Of a stretch of 40,770 nt of DNA, positions 1 through 10,600 are shown piece by piece. The notes under the pieces were generated by a model. That model did not search any database, was not told the DNA's origin, and saw only the letters and a program-made list of their open reading frames with translations. The stretch comes from Clostridiaceae bacterium (GTDB lineage: Bacteria; Bacillota; Clostridia; Acetivibrionales; Acetivibrionaceae). The position numbers were made by a program, and so were the translations under genes. Position 1 is the stretch's first letter; each line of letters starts with the position of its first letter. The DNA lies in the NCBI GenBank assembly GCA_012519925.1, contig JAAYPF010000129.1, positions 1-40,770 of the forward strand. The letters run 5' to 3'.

Positions 1-8
1 AAATTTGG

Positions 9-79
9 AAGTTGAGTGATGAAGGATGCCCGAACATTTATCAAAAAAGCTGAGTCCTTCATTCGGAGTATTCAACTTC
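9..79. repeat. Imperfect inverted repeat at the left edge
   Basis: GAAGTTGA (9-16) and ATGAAGGA (19-26) are matched by TCCTTCAT (55-62) and TCAACTTC (72-79), so about 16 base pairs can form around a 28-nt loop, with unpaired bases between the two helical blocks. There is no T-run after it, so it is not an obvious terminator. It could be a leader structure or the tail of a feature left of the window. Confidence 0.4.
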
Positions 80-96
80 TGATTTAATAAAACCAA

Positions 97-111
97 CGTA
101 ACTATGTTACG
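97..111. promoter_or_regulatory. Short perfect palindrome next to a -10-like box
   Basis: CGTAAC-TAT-GTTACG is a perfect 6-bp inverted repeat, followed 8 bp later by TATACT (119-124), which resembles a sigma-A -10 box. I see no good -35 match. The placement fits an operator for the ArsC-like gene that begins at 141, but no regulator can be named. Confidence 0.35.
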
Positions 112-140
112 AATTTATTATACTAGGGAGGCTATATAAT

Positions 141-500
141 ATGTTGTTAGTTTGTTATCCTAAATGCACTACATGTCAGAAAGCTAGAAAATGGCTTGAT
201 GACAATAAAGTTCGATATCAATTCAGAGATATTAAAGAGCACAATCCAACCTATGAAGAATTAAAACAGTGGTATCAAAAAAGTGGACTACCTCTTAAAA
301 GGTTTTTTAATACTAGTGGAGTTTTGTATAAAGAATTAGGATTAAAAGAAAAACTACCGAATATGAGTGAAGAAAAACAGCTTGAACTACTTGCAACTGA
401 TGGTATGCTTGTTAAGCGACCTATAGTTGTGAAGGAGGAAGAAGTCTTAGTTGGATTTAAGCAGGAGGAATGGGAACAAAAACTTTTATTTGAAAGATGA
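141..500 (+). CDS. ArsC/Spx-family thiol protein (arsenate reductase-like)
   Basis: A 119-residue protein of the ArsC/Spx/YffB thioredoxin-fold family. The N-terminal strand leads into C9-T-T-C12, the redox CXXC seen in Spx and YffB-like members, and the late VKRPIVV stretch (about 91-97) matches the conserved arginine-proline segment of the family. The length is normal. GGGAGG (127-132) lies 8 bp before the ATG. The gene stands alone, with no ars genes nearby, so a role in arsenate resistance is not supported. A thiol reductase or an Spx-type RNA polymerase-binding regulator is equally possible from sequence. Family assignment is firm; the substrate or role is open. Confidence 0.85.
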   Translation: MLLVCYPKCTTCQKARKWLDDNKVRYQFRDIKEHNPTYEELKQWYQKSGLPLKRFFNTSGVLYKELGLKEKLPNMSEEKQLELLATDGMLVKRPIVVKEEEVLVGFKQEEWEQKLLFER

Positions 501-548
501 AATTTTATAAGAAGCGATGCATAAAGTTAAAGAGTTTTAATATGCGTA

Positions 549-584
549 AAAATGGCTGTATTTAGTTGCTTATACAGCCATTTT
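549..584. terminator. Bidirectional terminator hairpin
   Basis: A perfect 13-bp stem (549-561 with 572-584) has A-rich sequence on its left and T-rich on its right, so it can end transcripts from both sides. It sits between the convergent ArsC-like gene (141-500, plus) and the 48-aa gene (593-739, minus). Confidence 0.8.
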
Positions 585-592
585 CGTGCAAT

Positions 593-739
593 TTAGAGCT
601 TAGTTTTGTTTTTGCGACCTTTTTTCTTTTCCATTGCTGATTTTATGGGTTCTTTGTTTTCATCAGTCTGATCATTATAAAAGGCCGGGTCTCCAATGGC
701 ATCAATGACGAATTTTTTGTCTTTTTTCTTTTCCTTCAT
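593..739 (-). CDS. Small, very basic hypothetical protein (48 aa)
   Basis: A 48-codon reading frame on the minus strand begins with ATG at 739, about 8 nt after a strong AGGAGG. It ends with TAA beside the shared terminator hairpin. The product opens with MKEKKKDKK, has a short middle section with FVIDAIGDPAFYND, and closes with the lysine-rich KKKGRKNKTKL. There is no cysteine, signal peptide or membrane segment. The ribosome binding site and adjoining terminator argue that it is a real gene. I do not recognise the family; the charge pattern could suit nucleic-acid or ribosome binding, which is only a guess. Confidence 0.6.
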   Translation of the reverse strand: MKEKKKDKKFVIDAIGDPAFYNDQTDENKEPIKSAMEKKKGRKNKTKL

Positions 740-1076
740 TTGAGAATCCTCCTGAAGATAATAATACTTATTGTGATACTCTTATATTATTTGTAGAATT
801 AACAAAAATATGAATAGGAGATCTTTCAATTTTGTAAGTGTGTTTGAAACTTATGATTTATAATTATGAAGCTTATGCTATTAATGGCTGATTTTGTGTT
901 GGTTTGTTAGTTTTGGTATTATTGAGGCGTAAAATATCTATAAGGAAAATTCAAAATATACCGAAATATGAAATAGAAAGGATTTTTTTCTGTTTTAAAA
1001 TTATTATAGAAAGAACCTATATTTCGGTTCAGAGTTTTTAGAGACAAATTATTAGTATTAAAAGGAGTGTGTCAAA
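740..1076. other. Intergenic region before the chemoreceptor gene
   Basis: An AT-rich stretch of 337 bp that must hold the divergent start signals of the 48-aa gene (minus) and the chemoreceptor (plus). A small GAACC/GGTTC hairpin lies at about 1013-1030, just before the chemoreceptor ribosome binding site AAAGGAG (1061-1067). I found no convincing sigma-28 promoter and no gene. Confidence 0.4.
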
Positions 1077-3323
1077 ATGATGAAATGGATTTCAAATTTG
1101 TCAATTAGAAACAAGATCTTATTGTTCATAATTGTAATGGTAGTTGGTGTTGCAATATTTGCAGTTTTTGCCGTTAAGTGGAGTAGTAATATACAAAATG
1201 AAGAAACTAGAATGTTAAAATCAGCACGTGCAGCAGAAGAGTCAATATTAAATGCTGACAGAGATTTATACCAGGCATATACAGCAGTTCAAAAACTAGT
1301 TTTAACGGATAGCACAAAAGAGGACATTGATAGAGAAATTGCTTTTTTCCATGACAACATTGAAACTGCAAAAGAAAGAATTTTAGAATCAAGAAATGAA
1401 ATGGATTCTACAAAAAACGATTGGATACAATTTAAAGGGAAAATTAGTAATTTAACAGCGTTTGAATTGTTTGATAAGATAATCCCCGGGATAGATGAAT
1501 GGGTTGAAGTTTCTACTTTATCTATAGACAATAAGGCTTTTGATAAAGGGTGGGAAGAGGGATTTAACCAACCACGTGAATATTTAGACGAAATAACAAA
1601 TTTGCTTGATGAAGCAGTAAATCTAAATGAAGAAAAATACGATAGTAAGAGAACTTTCGTTTTAACTAACATTTCAATAGGAGTGATACTTTTATTGGCT
1701 ATTCTTACTTTCATAGGTTATGTGGTGATTAAAGACATTTCTAATCCGCTTGTTTCGCTTGTAGGACAAATTAAAGAAATTGAGAAAGGTCACTTGAAAA
1801 TGAGGCAAAATTTAAATAGAAAGGATGAAATCGGTCAGCTTGCAGACTCTATGGATAGATATGCTGATGATCTTCAAAAATACATAGTAGGTGCATTGAA
1901 TAAAATAGCAGAAGGTGATTTTGATTTTGAGCTACTGATAAAAGATGATAGGGATGAGATAGGACCCGCATTTCAAAAGACCACTGAGGCGATAAAGGGA
2001 CTAGTTTATGAAGTGAATACATTAACCTCAGCAGCAATTGAAGGTAAACTTCACCATAGAGGAAGAGCAGAAAACTTCAAAGGATTATATCGTGAAATAA
2101 TTTTAGGAATAAATAAAACGCTAGATGCGGTTATTGAGCCAATTAATGAAGCGACAAGCGTACTTTCAGAACTTGAGAAGGGAAACTTACAGGTCAGTGT
2201 TAAAGGAGATTATAAGGGAGAACATGCGGTAATAAAAGAGGCTCTAAATAAGACAATATTCAATTTGAAGGACTATATAAGTGAAATTAGCCAAGTACTT
2301 AATGAAATGTCTGATGGAAACTTAGACATTATTATAGATAAAGATTTTAAAGGTGATTTTATCGAGATAAAAAATTCTCTCAATAATATTTTATCAGTAT
2401 TCAATGATGTTTTAGATAAGATGAGAGTGGTAGCATTTCAGGTGGCATCGGGTTCAAGGCAAATCGCAGACTCATCACAAATGTTGTCACAGAGCACAAC
2501 AGAACAGGCTAGTTCAATTGAAGAATTGACAGCTGTTATGAATGAAATAGCTAATCAAACTAAAAAGAATGCTGCTAATGCCCAAGAGACAAGTGAACTT
2601 GCGATGGAAGTTAAAGAAGATGCGGTTGAGGGTAATGAACAAATGAAGGAAATGTTAAAATCAATGGATGAAATATCCACAGCATCAACAAGCATTTCTA
2701 AAATAATAAAAGTTATAGATGAAATAGCATTTCAGACTAATATTCTTGCGTTAAATGCTGCTGTTGAAGCAGCTAGAGCAGGACAGCATGGAAAGGGATT
2801 TGCTGTTGTGGCTGATGAAGTCAGAAATTTAGCCGGCAGAAGTGCACAAGCGGCAAAAGAGACAACTGTTTTAATAGAGGGAACCGTCAAAAAAACTGAA
2901 AATGGAATGAATATAGCAAAAGATACTGCAGAAGCACTTAAAAAGATTGTTGAAGGAGTTACAAAAGCAACTGACTTTGTAAGTGAAATTGCGGTCTCAT
3001 CTAATGAACAGGCAACAGGAATTTCTCAAGCTAATCAAGGGGTATTACAAATTTCACAGGTTGTTCAGACAAATTCAGCAACTTCACAGCAAAGTGCTGC
3101 CTCAAGTCAGGAGTTGTCCAGTCAGGCAGATACCCTTAATGATATTGTAAGCAGATTTAAGGTGAGAAACAGTGGGAATGTAAAATCGGGATATGAAAGC
3201 ATAGACAAAGAAATAATGGGTTTATTAGAAGAGACGGGTAAGAATAAAAAGGCTAATTCAAAAAAGAAACTCATTAATGAAATGGATATTTCTATAAGTG
3301 ATACAGAATTCGATAAATATTAA
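1077..3323 (+). CDS. Methyl-accepting chemotaxis protein with a poly-HAMP array
   Basis: A 748-residue membrane chemoreceptor. The first transmembrane helix is at about 12-34 and the second at about 196-218, enclosing a roughly 160-residue, mostly helical extracellular sensor of the four-helix-bundle type. A canonical HAMP domain follows, then further HAMP-like repeats up to about residue 450, visible as recurring Gly-x-hydrophobic motifs (GHLKM, GDFDFEL, GKLHHRG, GNLQVSV, GNLDIII). The cytoplasmic coiled-coil signalling domain contains the family hairpin signature [19 protein letters not shown] from about residue 547. No NWETF-type adaptor tail is present; the protein ends in a lysine-rich then acidic tail. 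The ATG at 1077 follows AAAGGAG. The ligand is unknown. Confidence 0.95.
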   Translation: MMKWISNLSIRNKILLFIIVMVVGVAIFAVFAVKWSSNIQNEETRMLKSARAAEESILNADRDLYQAYTAVQKLVLTDSTKEDIDREIAFFHDNIETAKERILESRNEMDSTKNDWIQFKGKISNLTAFELFDKIIPGIDEWVEVSTLSIDNKAFDKGWEEGFNQPREYLDEITNLLDEAVNLNEEKYDSKRTFVLTNISIGVILLLAILTFIGYVVIKDISNPLVSLVGQIKEIEKGHLKMRQNLNRKDEIGQLADSMDRYADDLQKYIVGALNKIAEGDFDFELLIKDDRDEIGPAFQKTTEAIKGLVYEVNTLTSAAIEGKLHHRGRAENFKGLYREIILGINKTLDAVIEPINEATSVLSELEKGNLQVSVKGDYKGEHAVIKEALNKTIFNLKDYISEISQVLNEMSDGNLDIIIDKDFKGDFIEIKNSLNNILSVFNDVLDKMRVVAFQVASGSRQIADSSQMLSQSTTEQASSIEELTAVMNEIANQTKKNAANAQETSELAMEVKEDAVEGNEQMKEMLKSMDEISTASTSISKIIKVIDEIAFQTNILALNAAVEAARAGQHGKGFAVVADEVRNLAGRSAQAAKETTVLIEGTVKKTENGMNIAKDTAEALKKIVEGVTKATDFVSEIAVSSNEQATGISQANQGVLQISQVVQTNSATSQQSAASSQELSSQADTLNDIVSRFKVRNSGNVKSGYESIDKEIMGLLEETGKNKKANSKKKLINEMDISISDTEFDKY

Positions 3324-3365
3324 AAAAAGGAAATGTTACAAAAATGTTTCAATTCTATATTTTGG

Positions 3366-3395
3366 TTGACTTTGCAAGTGTAGCTGTGTTACCAT
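3366..3395 (+). promoter_or_regulatory. Candidate sigma-A promoter for the 49-aa gene
   Basis: TTGACT (3366-3371) is separated by 18 bp from TACCAT (3390-3395). The -35 box is a near-consensus match and the -10 box is a 4/6 match. It lies about 95 bp before the start of the 49-aa gene, which leaves a fairly long untranslated leader. Confidence 0.45.
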
Positions 3396-3488
3396 ATACT
3401 TGCTGTATCTTAGAGAATGCTATTTAAAAAGCTATTATGTGTTTAAGGAAATTTTAATTCTAATGATTATGTGAAAGGAGGATTTACA

Positions 3489-3638
3489 ATGTATTGTTTT
3501 AGACCCTATGAATTTAAACAAATAAATATAGAAGCAAGATTATCAGAAAGACAAAGTATAGGTTTTGATAATATACATTGGTCTGGTCCTCTGTTATATA
3601 AATGCAGTATTAGCAATTTTGGTGGCATTATTACTTAA
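3489..3638 (+). CDS. Self-contained 49-aa hypothetical protein
   Basis: The frame starts with ATG at 3489, seven nt after AAAGGAGG (3475-3482), a near-perfect ribosome binding site, and ends with TAA at 3638. The product begins MYCFRPYEFKQINIEARLSE, continues with a central SERQSIGFDNIHW, and ends in SISNFGGIIT; it has two cysteines (residues 3 and 39) and no signal peptide. A candidate promoter precedes it and a textbook terminator follows, so it looks like a monocistronic unit. I do not recognise a family. The size and GG near the C-terminus could suggest a peptide precursor, but no modification or export gene is adjacent, so this stays speculative. Confidence 0.6.
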   Translation: MYCFRPYEFKQINIEARLSERQSIGFDNIHWSGPLLYKCSISNFGGIIT

Positions 3639-3676
3639 TGTTTGACTAAAGTTATATAAGCATTTAATAAAAATAG

Positions 3677-3714
3677 AGTGGTTAAGTCCAATGTAATGGA
3701 TTTAACCACTTTTT
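3677..3714 (+). terminator. Strong Rho-independent terminator
   Basis: A perfect 14-bp stem (3677-3690 with 3697-3710) and a 6-nt loop run into TTTTT. It ends the transcript of the 49-aa gene at 3489-3638. Confidence 0.9.
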
Positions 3715-3723
3715 GTTATGTCT

Positions 3724-3742
3724 CTTTCGAACGAAGTGAAAG
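3724..3742 (+). repeat. Small repeated palindromic element, copy 1
   Basis: CTTTCGAACGAAGTGAAAG occurs here, and its exact reverse complement occurs at 24568-24586. The outer CTTTC/GAAAG bases pair. A degenerate relative lies at 19811-19838. All copies are intergenic, as expected for a REP-like dispersed element. Confidence 0.55.
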
Positions 3743-3785
3743 GTGCATTTAATAAAAAGAATAATTACAGAAGTTGGTGAAAAGG

Positions 3786-4301
3786 ATGAGATTTTATAAT
3801 TCAATGCAAAAGAATATGAGTTTTGCAGATGTAGTTGCAAGTATAAGGTATTTTATTAAGGCAAATCCTGATTGTCATTATAGGATTGCAGTGGGAACTG
3901 ACTCACAGGTAAAGGGAAGATATACCTGTTTTGTAACTGGAATACATGTACATAGAGTCGGGCAAGGTGCCTGGTGCTGTGTAACTAAAGTGGTTGAGAA
4001 TAAAAGATATGTAAATCTAAAAGAAAAAATTTCTAAGGAAACTTTGATGACCTATGAATTGGTATATATGCTAAACGAACAGTTAATGGGTGTAATGTAT
4101 GATTTTACTGTAAGGTATAGAAATTTTGATTGTAAACTTGAAGCACATATAGATGTAGGAACGAAAGGAGAAACAAGAAAGCTTATACGAGAAATGGTCG
4201 GTTATTTTGAAGGTATAGGTATAGACGCAAAGATAAAACCCGATTCCTTCGTAGCAAGCAGTTATGCAAACAGATACAGCAAAAAATTCAAAGTAAGTTG
4301 A
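3786..4301 (+). CDS. YkuK-like protein, RNase H-like fold (DUF458 type)
   Basis: Resembles Bacillus YkuK and the DUF458 family, which has a ribonuclease H-like fold and no firmly established function. Diagnostic stretches are the N-terminal FYNSMQKNMSFADV, the IAVGTDSQV strand near residue 35 with an acidic residue where RNase H enzymes bind metal, a later HIDVGTKGETRKL, and the C-terminal KPDSFVASSYANRYSK. I prefer the ATG at 3786 (171 aa) because GGTGA (3776-3780) is 5 nt upstream and family members start with M-x-FYN. TTG at 3774 and GTG at 3777 are alternatives. It is followed after 15 bp by a small gene, probably in the same transcript. Confidence 0.85.
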   Translation: MRFYNSMQKNMSFADVVASIRYFIKANPDCHYRIAVGTDSQVKGRYTCFVTGIHVHRVGQGAWCCVTKVVENKRYVNLKEKISKETLMTYELVYMLNEQLMGVMYDFTVRYRNFDCKLEAHIDVGTKGETRKLIREMVGYFEGIGIDAKIKPDSFVASSYANRYSKKFKVS

Positions 4302-4316
4302 AAGGGTGATTATTTA

Positions 4317-4574
4317 ATGTTTATTTTAAAGGTTACTCCTGTTAGAAATGTTTTGATAGGAAAGCGTTGTTTTAAGAGTGAAAGGCCGGATATGTTTTTT
4401 ACAAAGGTTATTGAAGCAGATTCAAAGATCGACTTATATGATGTTTCGGATAGAAAGAATAAGTCAGTAAATGTGTCTGAAATAAACAAAAGAAATCATA
4501 GAATGATTATAAACGATAAAAAGTATTTTATTTGCTCAATAAATTATATGGGTGAAAGCAAAAAGGCTATTTAG
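4317..4574 (+). CDS. Hypothetical protein (85 aa) downstream of the YkuK-like gene
   Basis: This 85-residue protein is predicted to be soluble and basic, with alternating strands (MFILKVTPVRNVLIG, MIINDKKYFICSINYMG) and no membrane segment. An AAAGGGTGA ribosome binding site precedes the ATG, and the gene lies 15 bp after the YkuK-like gene, so the two are probably co-transcribed. I do not recognise the family; the strand-rich pattern would suit a small beta-barrel or binding domain. A long inverted repeat begins 19 bp after its stop codon. Confidence 0.65.
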   Translation: MFILKVTPVRNVLIGKRCFKSERPDMFFTKVIEADSKIDLYDVSDRKNKSVNVSEINKRNHRMIINDKKYFICSINYMGESKKAI

Positions 4575-4592
4575 GTAGTGATTTATCCTAAT

Positions 4593-4678
4593 ATATGTTG
4601 CGAAAAAGATTTTGGATCAGTAAGTGCAGTTAAAGCATCAGTATTTCTAGTCCAGAAGCCGAATTTTTCGCAACATAT
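4593..4678. repeat. 86-bp imperfect hairpin with perfect 15-bp arms
   Basis: ATATGTTGCGAAAAA (4593-4607) and TTTTTCGCAACATAT (4664-4678) form a perfect terminal stem. The interior also pairs: TTTTGGATCAG near 4610-4620 can match CTAGTCCAGAA near 4648-4658 with G-U wobbles. There is no T-run beyond the stem, so a plain terminator is unlikely. The arrangement suits a miniature mobile element (MITE) or a structured RNA. Confidence 0.6.
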
Positions 4679-4817
4679 GAATCTATAAAGATGTTTATAG
4701 CACAAAATATAGAAAAGTATTTGTGATAATTAAGATGCACTTGTATAAGCTAAGTAATTAATGTAAAATGCTTTATGTATTATGTATGTAATAATGATTA
4801 AAGTAAAGGTGTTGAAT

Positions 4818-5615
4818 ATGATTAAATTAATAGCTATAGATGTTGATGGAACTTTACTAAACGCAGAAGGCAAATTACCGGAAGGGTTTGGGGAATTATT
4901 ACTGAGACTTGTAGATAAAGGGGTGTATGTGGCAATTGCAAGTGGGAGACAGTATCACACACTAATTAATGATTTTGAGCCTTATAAGCATCAGCTTGTG
5001 TTTATAGCAGAAAATGGTTCGATTGTAATGCATAAAGGGAAAGAACTTTTTTTTCGTTCATTAGAAAGACAAAAGGTAGAAGGCATTATAAGAGATATTA
5101 GAGGAGCCGATAAATGCGATATAGTGCTTTGTGGGAAAAAAAGTGCCTATGTTGAGACGCTTAATAGTGAATTTGAGGCTGAAGTTAGAAAGTATTATCA
5201 TAGATGTGAACTAGTTGAGGATTTGTTGTGTGTAGAAGATGACGTACTCAAAATTGCCCTTTATGATTACATTGATGCCCAGGAACATTCATATCCTATT
5301 TTTGCTAGCAAATGGAGTAAAGAAACAAATGTAATTGTTTCAGGCAAGCATTGGATGGATTTTGGAAGGTTGGATGTGGACAAGGGCGTTGCAATAAAGA
5401 ATTTACAGGGTATGTTTGGTGTGGAATATAATGAAACTATGGTTTTTGGAGATTATTTTAATGATGTACCGATGATGGAAGAAGCATATTACAGTTATGC
5501 GGTTGAGAATGCTCCTGAAGGGGTAAGAGCAAAGGCTCGTTTTGTAGCTCCTGCTAATTCAGAGGAAGGTGTTTTGAAGGTTATCTATCAAAAGGAAAAG
5601 GATGGACTTATATAG
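4818..5615 (+). CDS. Cof-type HAD-superfamily phosphatase
   Basis: A cytoplasmic HAD hydrolase of the Cof/YidA (IIB cap) type, about 265 residues. Motif I is DVDGT near the N-terminus (nucleophile and acid Asp), motif II is IASGR, the motif III lysine lies in VDKGVAIKNL, and motif IV is GDYFNDVPMM. The family dephosphorylates sugar phosphates, flavin or pyridoxal phosphates; the substrate here cannot be told. ATG at 4818 is chosen because AAAGGTG precedes it by 6-7 nt and the protein then starts MIKLIAIDVDGT, as is usual; an in-frame ATG at 4782 would add 12 atypical residues. Confidence 0.9.
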   Translation: MIKLIAIDVDGTLLNAEGKLPEGFGELLLRLVDKGVYVAIASGRQYHTLINDFEPYKHQLVFIAENGSIVMHKGKELFFRSLERQKVEGIIRDIRGADKCDIVLCGKKSAYVETLNSEFEAEVRKYYHRCELVEDLLCVEDDVLKIALYDYIDAQEHSYPIFASKWSKETNVIVSGKHWMDFGRLDVDKGVAIKNLQGMFGVEYNETMVFGDYFNDVPMMEEAYYSYAVENAPEGVRAKARFVAPANSEEGVLKVIYQKEKDGLI

Positions 5616-5671
5616 TTATAATACGAATTTGAGCATACCCAAAGCATTTAAAAAAACAATATTAACAAAAT

Positions 5672-5707
5672 AAAGGCATTGTAGAATTTAGCTTCTGCAA
5701 TGCCTTT
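5672..5707 (+). terminator. Terminator after the HAD phosphatase gene
   Basis: A 15-bp stem with one G-U pair (5672-5686 with 5693-5707) and a 6-nt loop. The right arm ends in CTTT and is followed by CATACTTTTG, so the T-tract is short. Confidence 0.7.
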
Positions 5708-5738
5708 CATACTTTTGTACACTAATAAGTTGCTTTGT

Positions 5739-5767
5739 TTGCAGCTTTACTTTCTATATGTTATAAT
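5739..5767 (+). promoter_or_regulatory. Sigma-A promoter of the ABC-F gene
   Basis: TTGCAG (5739-5744), a 17-bp spacer and a perfect TATAAT (5762-5767), 33 bp before the preferred start codon of the ABC-F gene. Confidence 0.65.
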
Positions 5768-5785
5768 ATGCCGTAAAATAAATGA

Positions 5786-7417
<1,632 letters not shown>

Positions 7418-7430
7418 ATTTGAATAATAT

Positions 7431-7480
7431 AAGCGCCTTTTGTTGTGAAGCTATTGGCTTCAAAAATAAGAGGCGCTTTG
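7431..7480 (+). terminator. Two-tier hairpin terminator after the ABC-F gene
   Basis: Outer stem AAGCGCCT (7431-7438) with AGGCGCTT (7471-7478) encloses an inner stem GAAGC (7447-7451) with GCTTC (7457-7461). A TTTG tail follows. Confidence 0.65.
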
Positions 7481-7660
7481 TTTAGGAGATTTTTTGAAGG
7501 AGTTTTACTATATATCATTCATTTCCAGAATGTTCTATTTTATGGTATGCTAATAATTATTATCAGAATTAATTAAAAAATATTATGAATTATGCAAGTT
7601 TTGTTATATAATATTTCGCAGAGCTCAATTATGAGCAAGCACAATGAAGGAGTAGATATT

Positions 7661-10600
7661 ATGCCAAAAAGATCCGATATTAACAAAATAATGATAATCG
7701 GTTCAGGACCTATTATCATAGGACAAGCATGTGAGTTTGATTATTCAGGCACTCAGGCTTGTAAAGCACTGCGTAATTTAGGTTACCAGGTCATACTGGT
7801 AAATTCAAATCCTGCAACAATAATGACTGATCCGGGGATGGCCGATGCAACATATATAGAGCCGCTAAACGTACCACGATTAACTGAAATAATCGACAAG
7901 GAGCGTCCAGATGCAGTACTTCCAAACCTTGGAGGACAATCGGGATTAAATCTATGCTTGGAATTGTCAAAAGCAGGGATACTTGACAAGTATGGTGTTC
8001 AAGTAATAGGTGTACAGCTAGATGCTATTGAGCGTGGAGAAGACCGTATTGCCTTTAAAGAGACTATGACTAAGCTAGGTATAGAAATGCCTAGAAGTGA
8101 ACCTGCATACTCTGTTGAGGAAGCAAAACAAATAGCTCAAAAGCTTGGATTCCCTGTAGTAGTTCGACCTGCATATACTATGGGCGGTACAGGCGGTGGT
8201 TTGGTTTACAATATGGAGGAGCTGGAGCTTATAGCAGGAAGAGGAATTTCAGCAAGTATGGTGGGACAAGTACTTATAGAAGAGTCGGTTTTAGGCTGGG
8301 AAGAGCTAGAACTTGAAGTGGTTCGTGATTCAAATAACAAAATGATTACCGTTTGCTTTATTGAAAACATTGACCCTATGGGGGTTCATACAGGTGACTC
8401 TTTCTGTTCGGCACCTATGTTGACAATCAGTAAAGAACTTCAGGAAAGATTGCAAAAATATGCGTATTCTATTGTAGAGGCAATTGAGGTTATTGGAGGC
8501 ACAAACGTTCAATTTGCTCACGATCCTAAGACAGACAGAGTTGTAATTATAGAGATAAATCCAAGAACATCACGTTCATCCGCCCTTGCGTCTAAAGCTA
8601 CAGGTTTCCCTATAGCTTTAATTTCTGCACTGCTCGCAGCTGGGCTTACCCTTGATGAAATTCCATACTGGAAGGGTGGAACTCTTGACAAATATACGCC
8701 TTCTGGGGACTATATCGTTGTCAAGTTTGCAAGGTGGGCCTTTGAAAAATTCAAGGGTGCAGAAGATAAGCTTGGAACTCAAATGAGAGCTGTCGGAGAA
8801 GTGATGAGTATAGGTAGGACTTATAAGGAAGCTTTGCATAAAGCAATTCGTTCATTGGAAATAGGAAGACATGGTTTGGGATTTGCGAAGGACTATAATA
8901 AAAAGACACTTCCTGAGTTGATGGAAATGCTTGCAGAGCCAACTAGCGAAAGACAGTTTATAATGTATGAGGCTTTAAGAAAAGGTGCACAAGTTGATGA
9001 ACTACACAAGCTTACACATATTAAGAAGTATTTTATTGAGCAAATGAAAGAACTTGTTATGCTTGAGGAAGAAATATTGAAATATAAAGGCACAAATTTG
9101 CCTGATGATTTGCTTACTCGTGCTAAGAAAGATGGTTTTTCCGACAAGTATATAGCAAAGCTCCTTTCAGTTGACGAATCTGAGATAAGAAGCAAACGTG
9201 TCGAAATTGGTGTTGTTCAAGGTTGGGAACCGGTACCTGTCAGCGGAGTGGAAAATGCAGCATATTATTATTCCACTTATAATGCCCCAGACAAAACTCC
9301 AGTTAGCAGCAATAAAAAGATTATGATACTAGGAGGAGGACCAAATAGAATAGGTCAGGGTATCGAATTTGATTATTGCTGTGTTCATGCTGCCTTTGCA
9401 ATAAGGGATATGGGATATGAAACAATAATGGTAAACTGTAACCCTGAAACCGTATCTACTGACTATGATACATCGGATAAGCTTTATTTTGAGCCACTCA
9501 CCGTTGAAGATGTATTGAGTATCTATGAAAAAGAAAAACCTTTAGGTATAATTGTTCAGTTTGGAGGTCAGACACCACTTAATATAGCAGCAGAACTTGC
9601 TAAGGCAGGAGTTAAAATACTAGGGACAAGTACTGATGCTATCGATCTTGCAGAGGACAGAGATCAATTTCGTGTAATGATGAAAAAGCTTGATATTCCA
9701 ATGCCTGAAGCAGGTATGGCAAGTGATTTAGAGCAGGCTATCAAGATTGCAAATCGTATCGGATATCCATTAATGGTGCGTCCGTCATATGTTTTAGGTG
9801 GGCGTGGTATGGAAGTAATTTATGATGAATTAATGCTAAAGCAGTATGTGGAAGCTGCTGTTGATGTTACTCCCGAACGACCGATATTAATTGACAAATT
9901 CCTCGATAATGCTGTTGAAGCAGAAGCCGATGCTATTTCTGACGGAAAAGAAGTATTTGTGCCTGCAGTCATGGAGCACATAGAGCTTGCAGGAATTCAC
10001 TCTGGGGACTCTGCCTGTGTTATCCCGACTATCAGTATACAAGACAGGCACCTTGCAACTATACGCAAATACACCGAGAAGATCGCTAGAGAACTTAATG
10101 TTATAGGTTTGATGAATATGCAGTATGCCATTGCAAATGACAAAGTATATGTATTAGAAGCGAATCCTCGTGCTTCAAGAACAGTGCCGCTAGTTTCAAA
10201 GGTATGCAACATTAGAATGGCTCGTATTGCTACAGAGCTTATGGTTTCAAATATAGCAGAAGGAAAGAAATTTTCCGACTATAACTTCAAGTTGCTTAAT
10301 ATACCCCATTATGGTGTAAAAGAGGCAGTTTTCCCGTTTAATATGTTTCAAGAAGTAGATCCTGTTCTAGGACCTGAGATGCGTTCAACTGGGGAAGTTT
10401 TAGGTCTTTCAGATTCTTTCGGTCTTGCTTTTTTCAAGTCTCAGGAGGCTACACAGGTATCTTTGCCCGAAACGGGTACTGTTTTGATAAGTGTAATTGA
10501 CAGAGATAAAGCACAAGCTCTTGAAGTTGCAAAGGAATTTGTAAAAATAGGATTTAAAATCAAGGCAACTTCCGGGACTCAAAAATATCTGTCACAAAAC

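Noticed and set aside
920-970. Possible sigma-28 promoter before the chemoreceptor
   Set aside because: TAAA and CCGAAAT words are present but the spacing is far too long for the flagellar sigma consensus.
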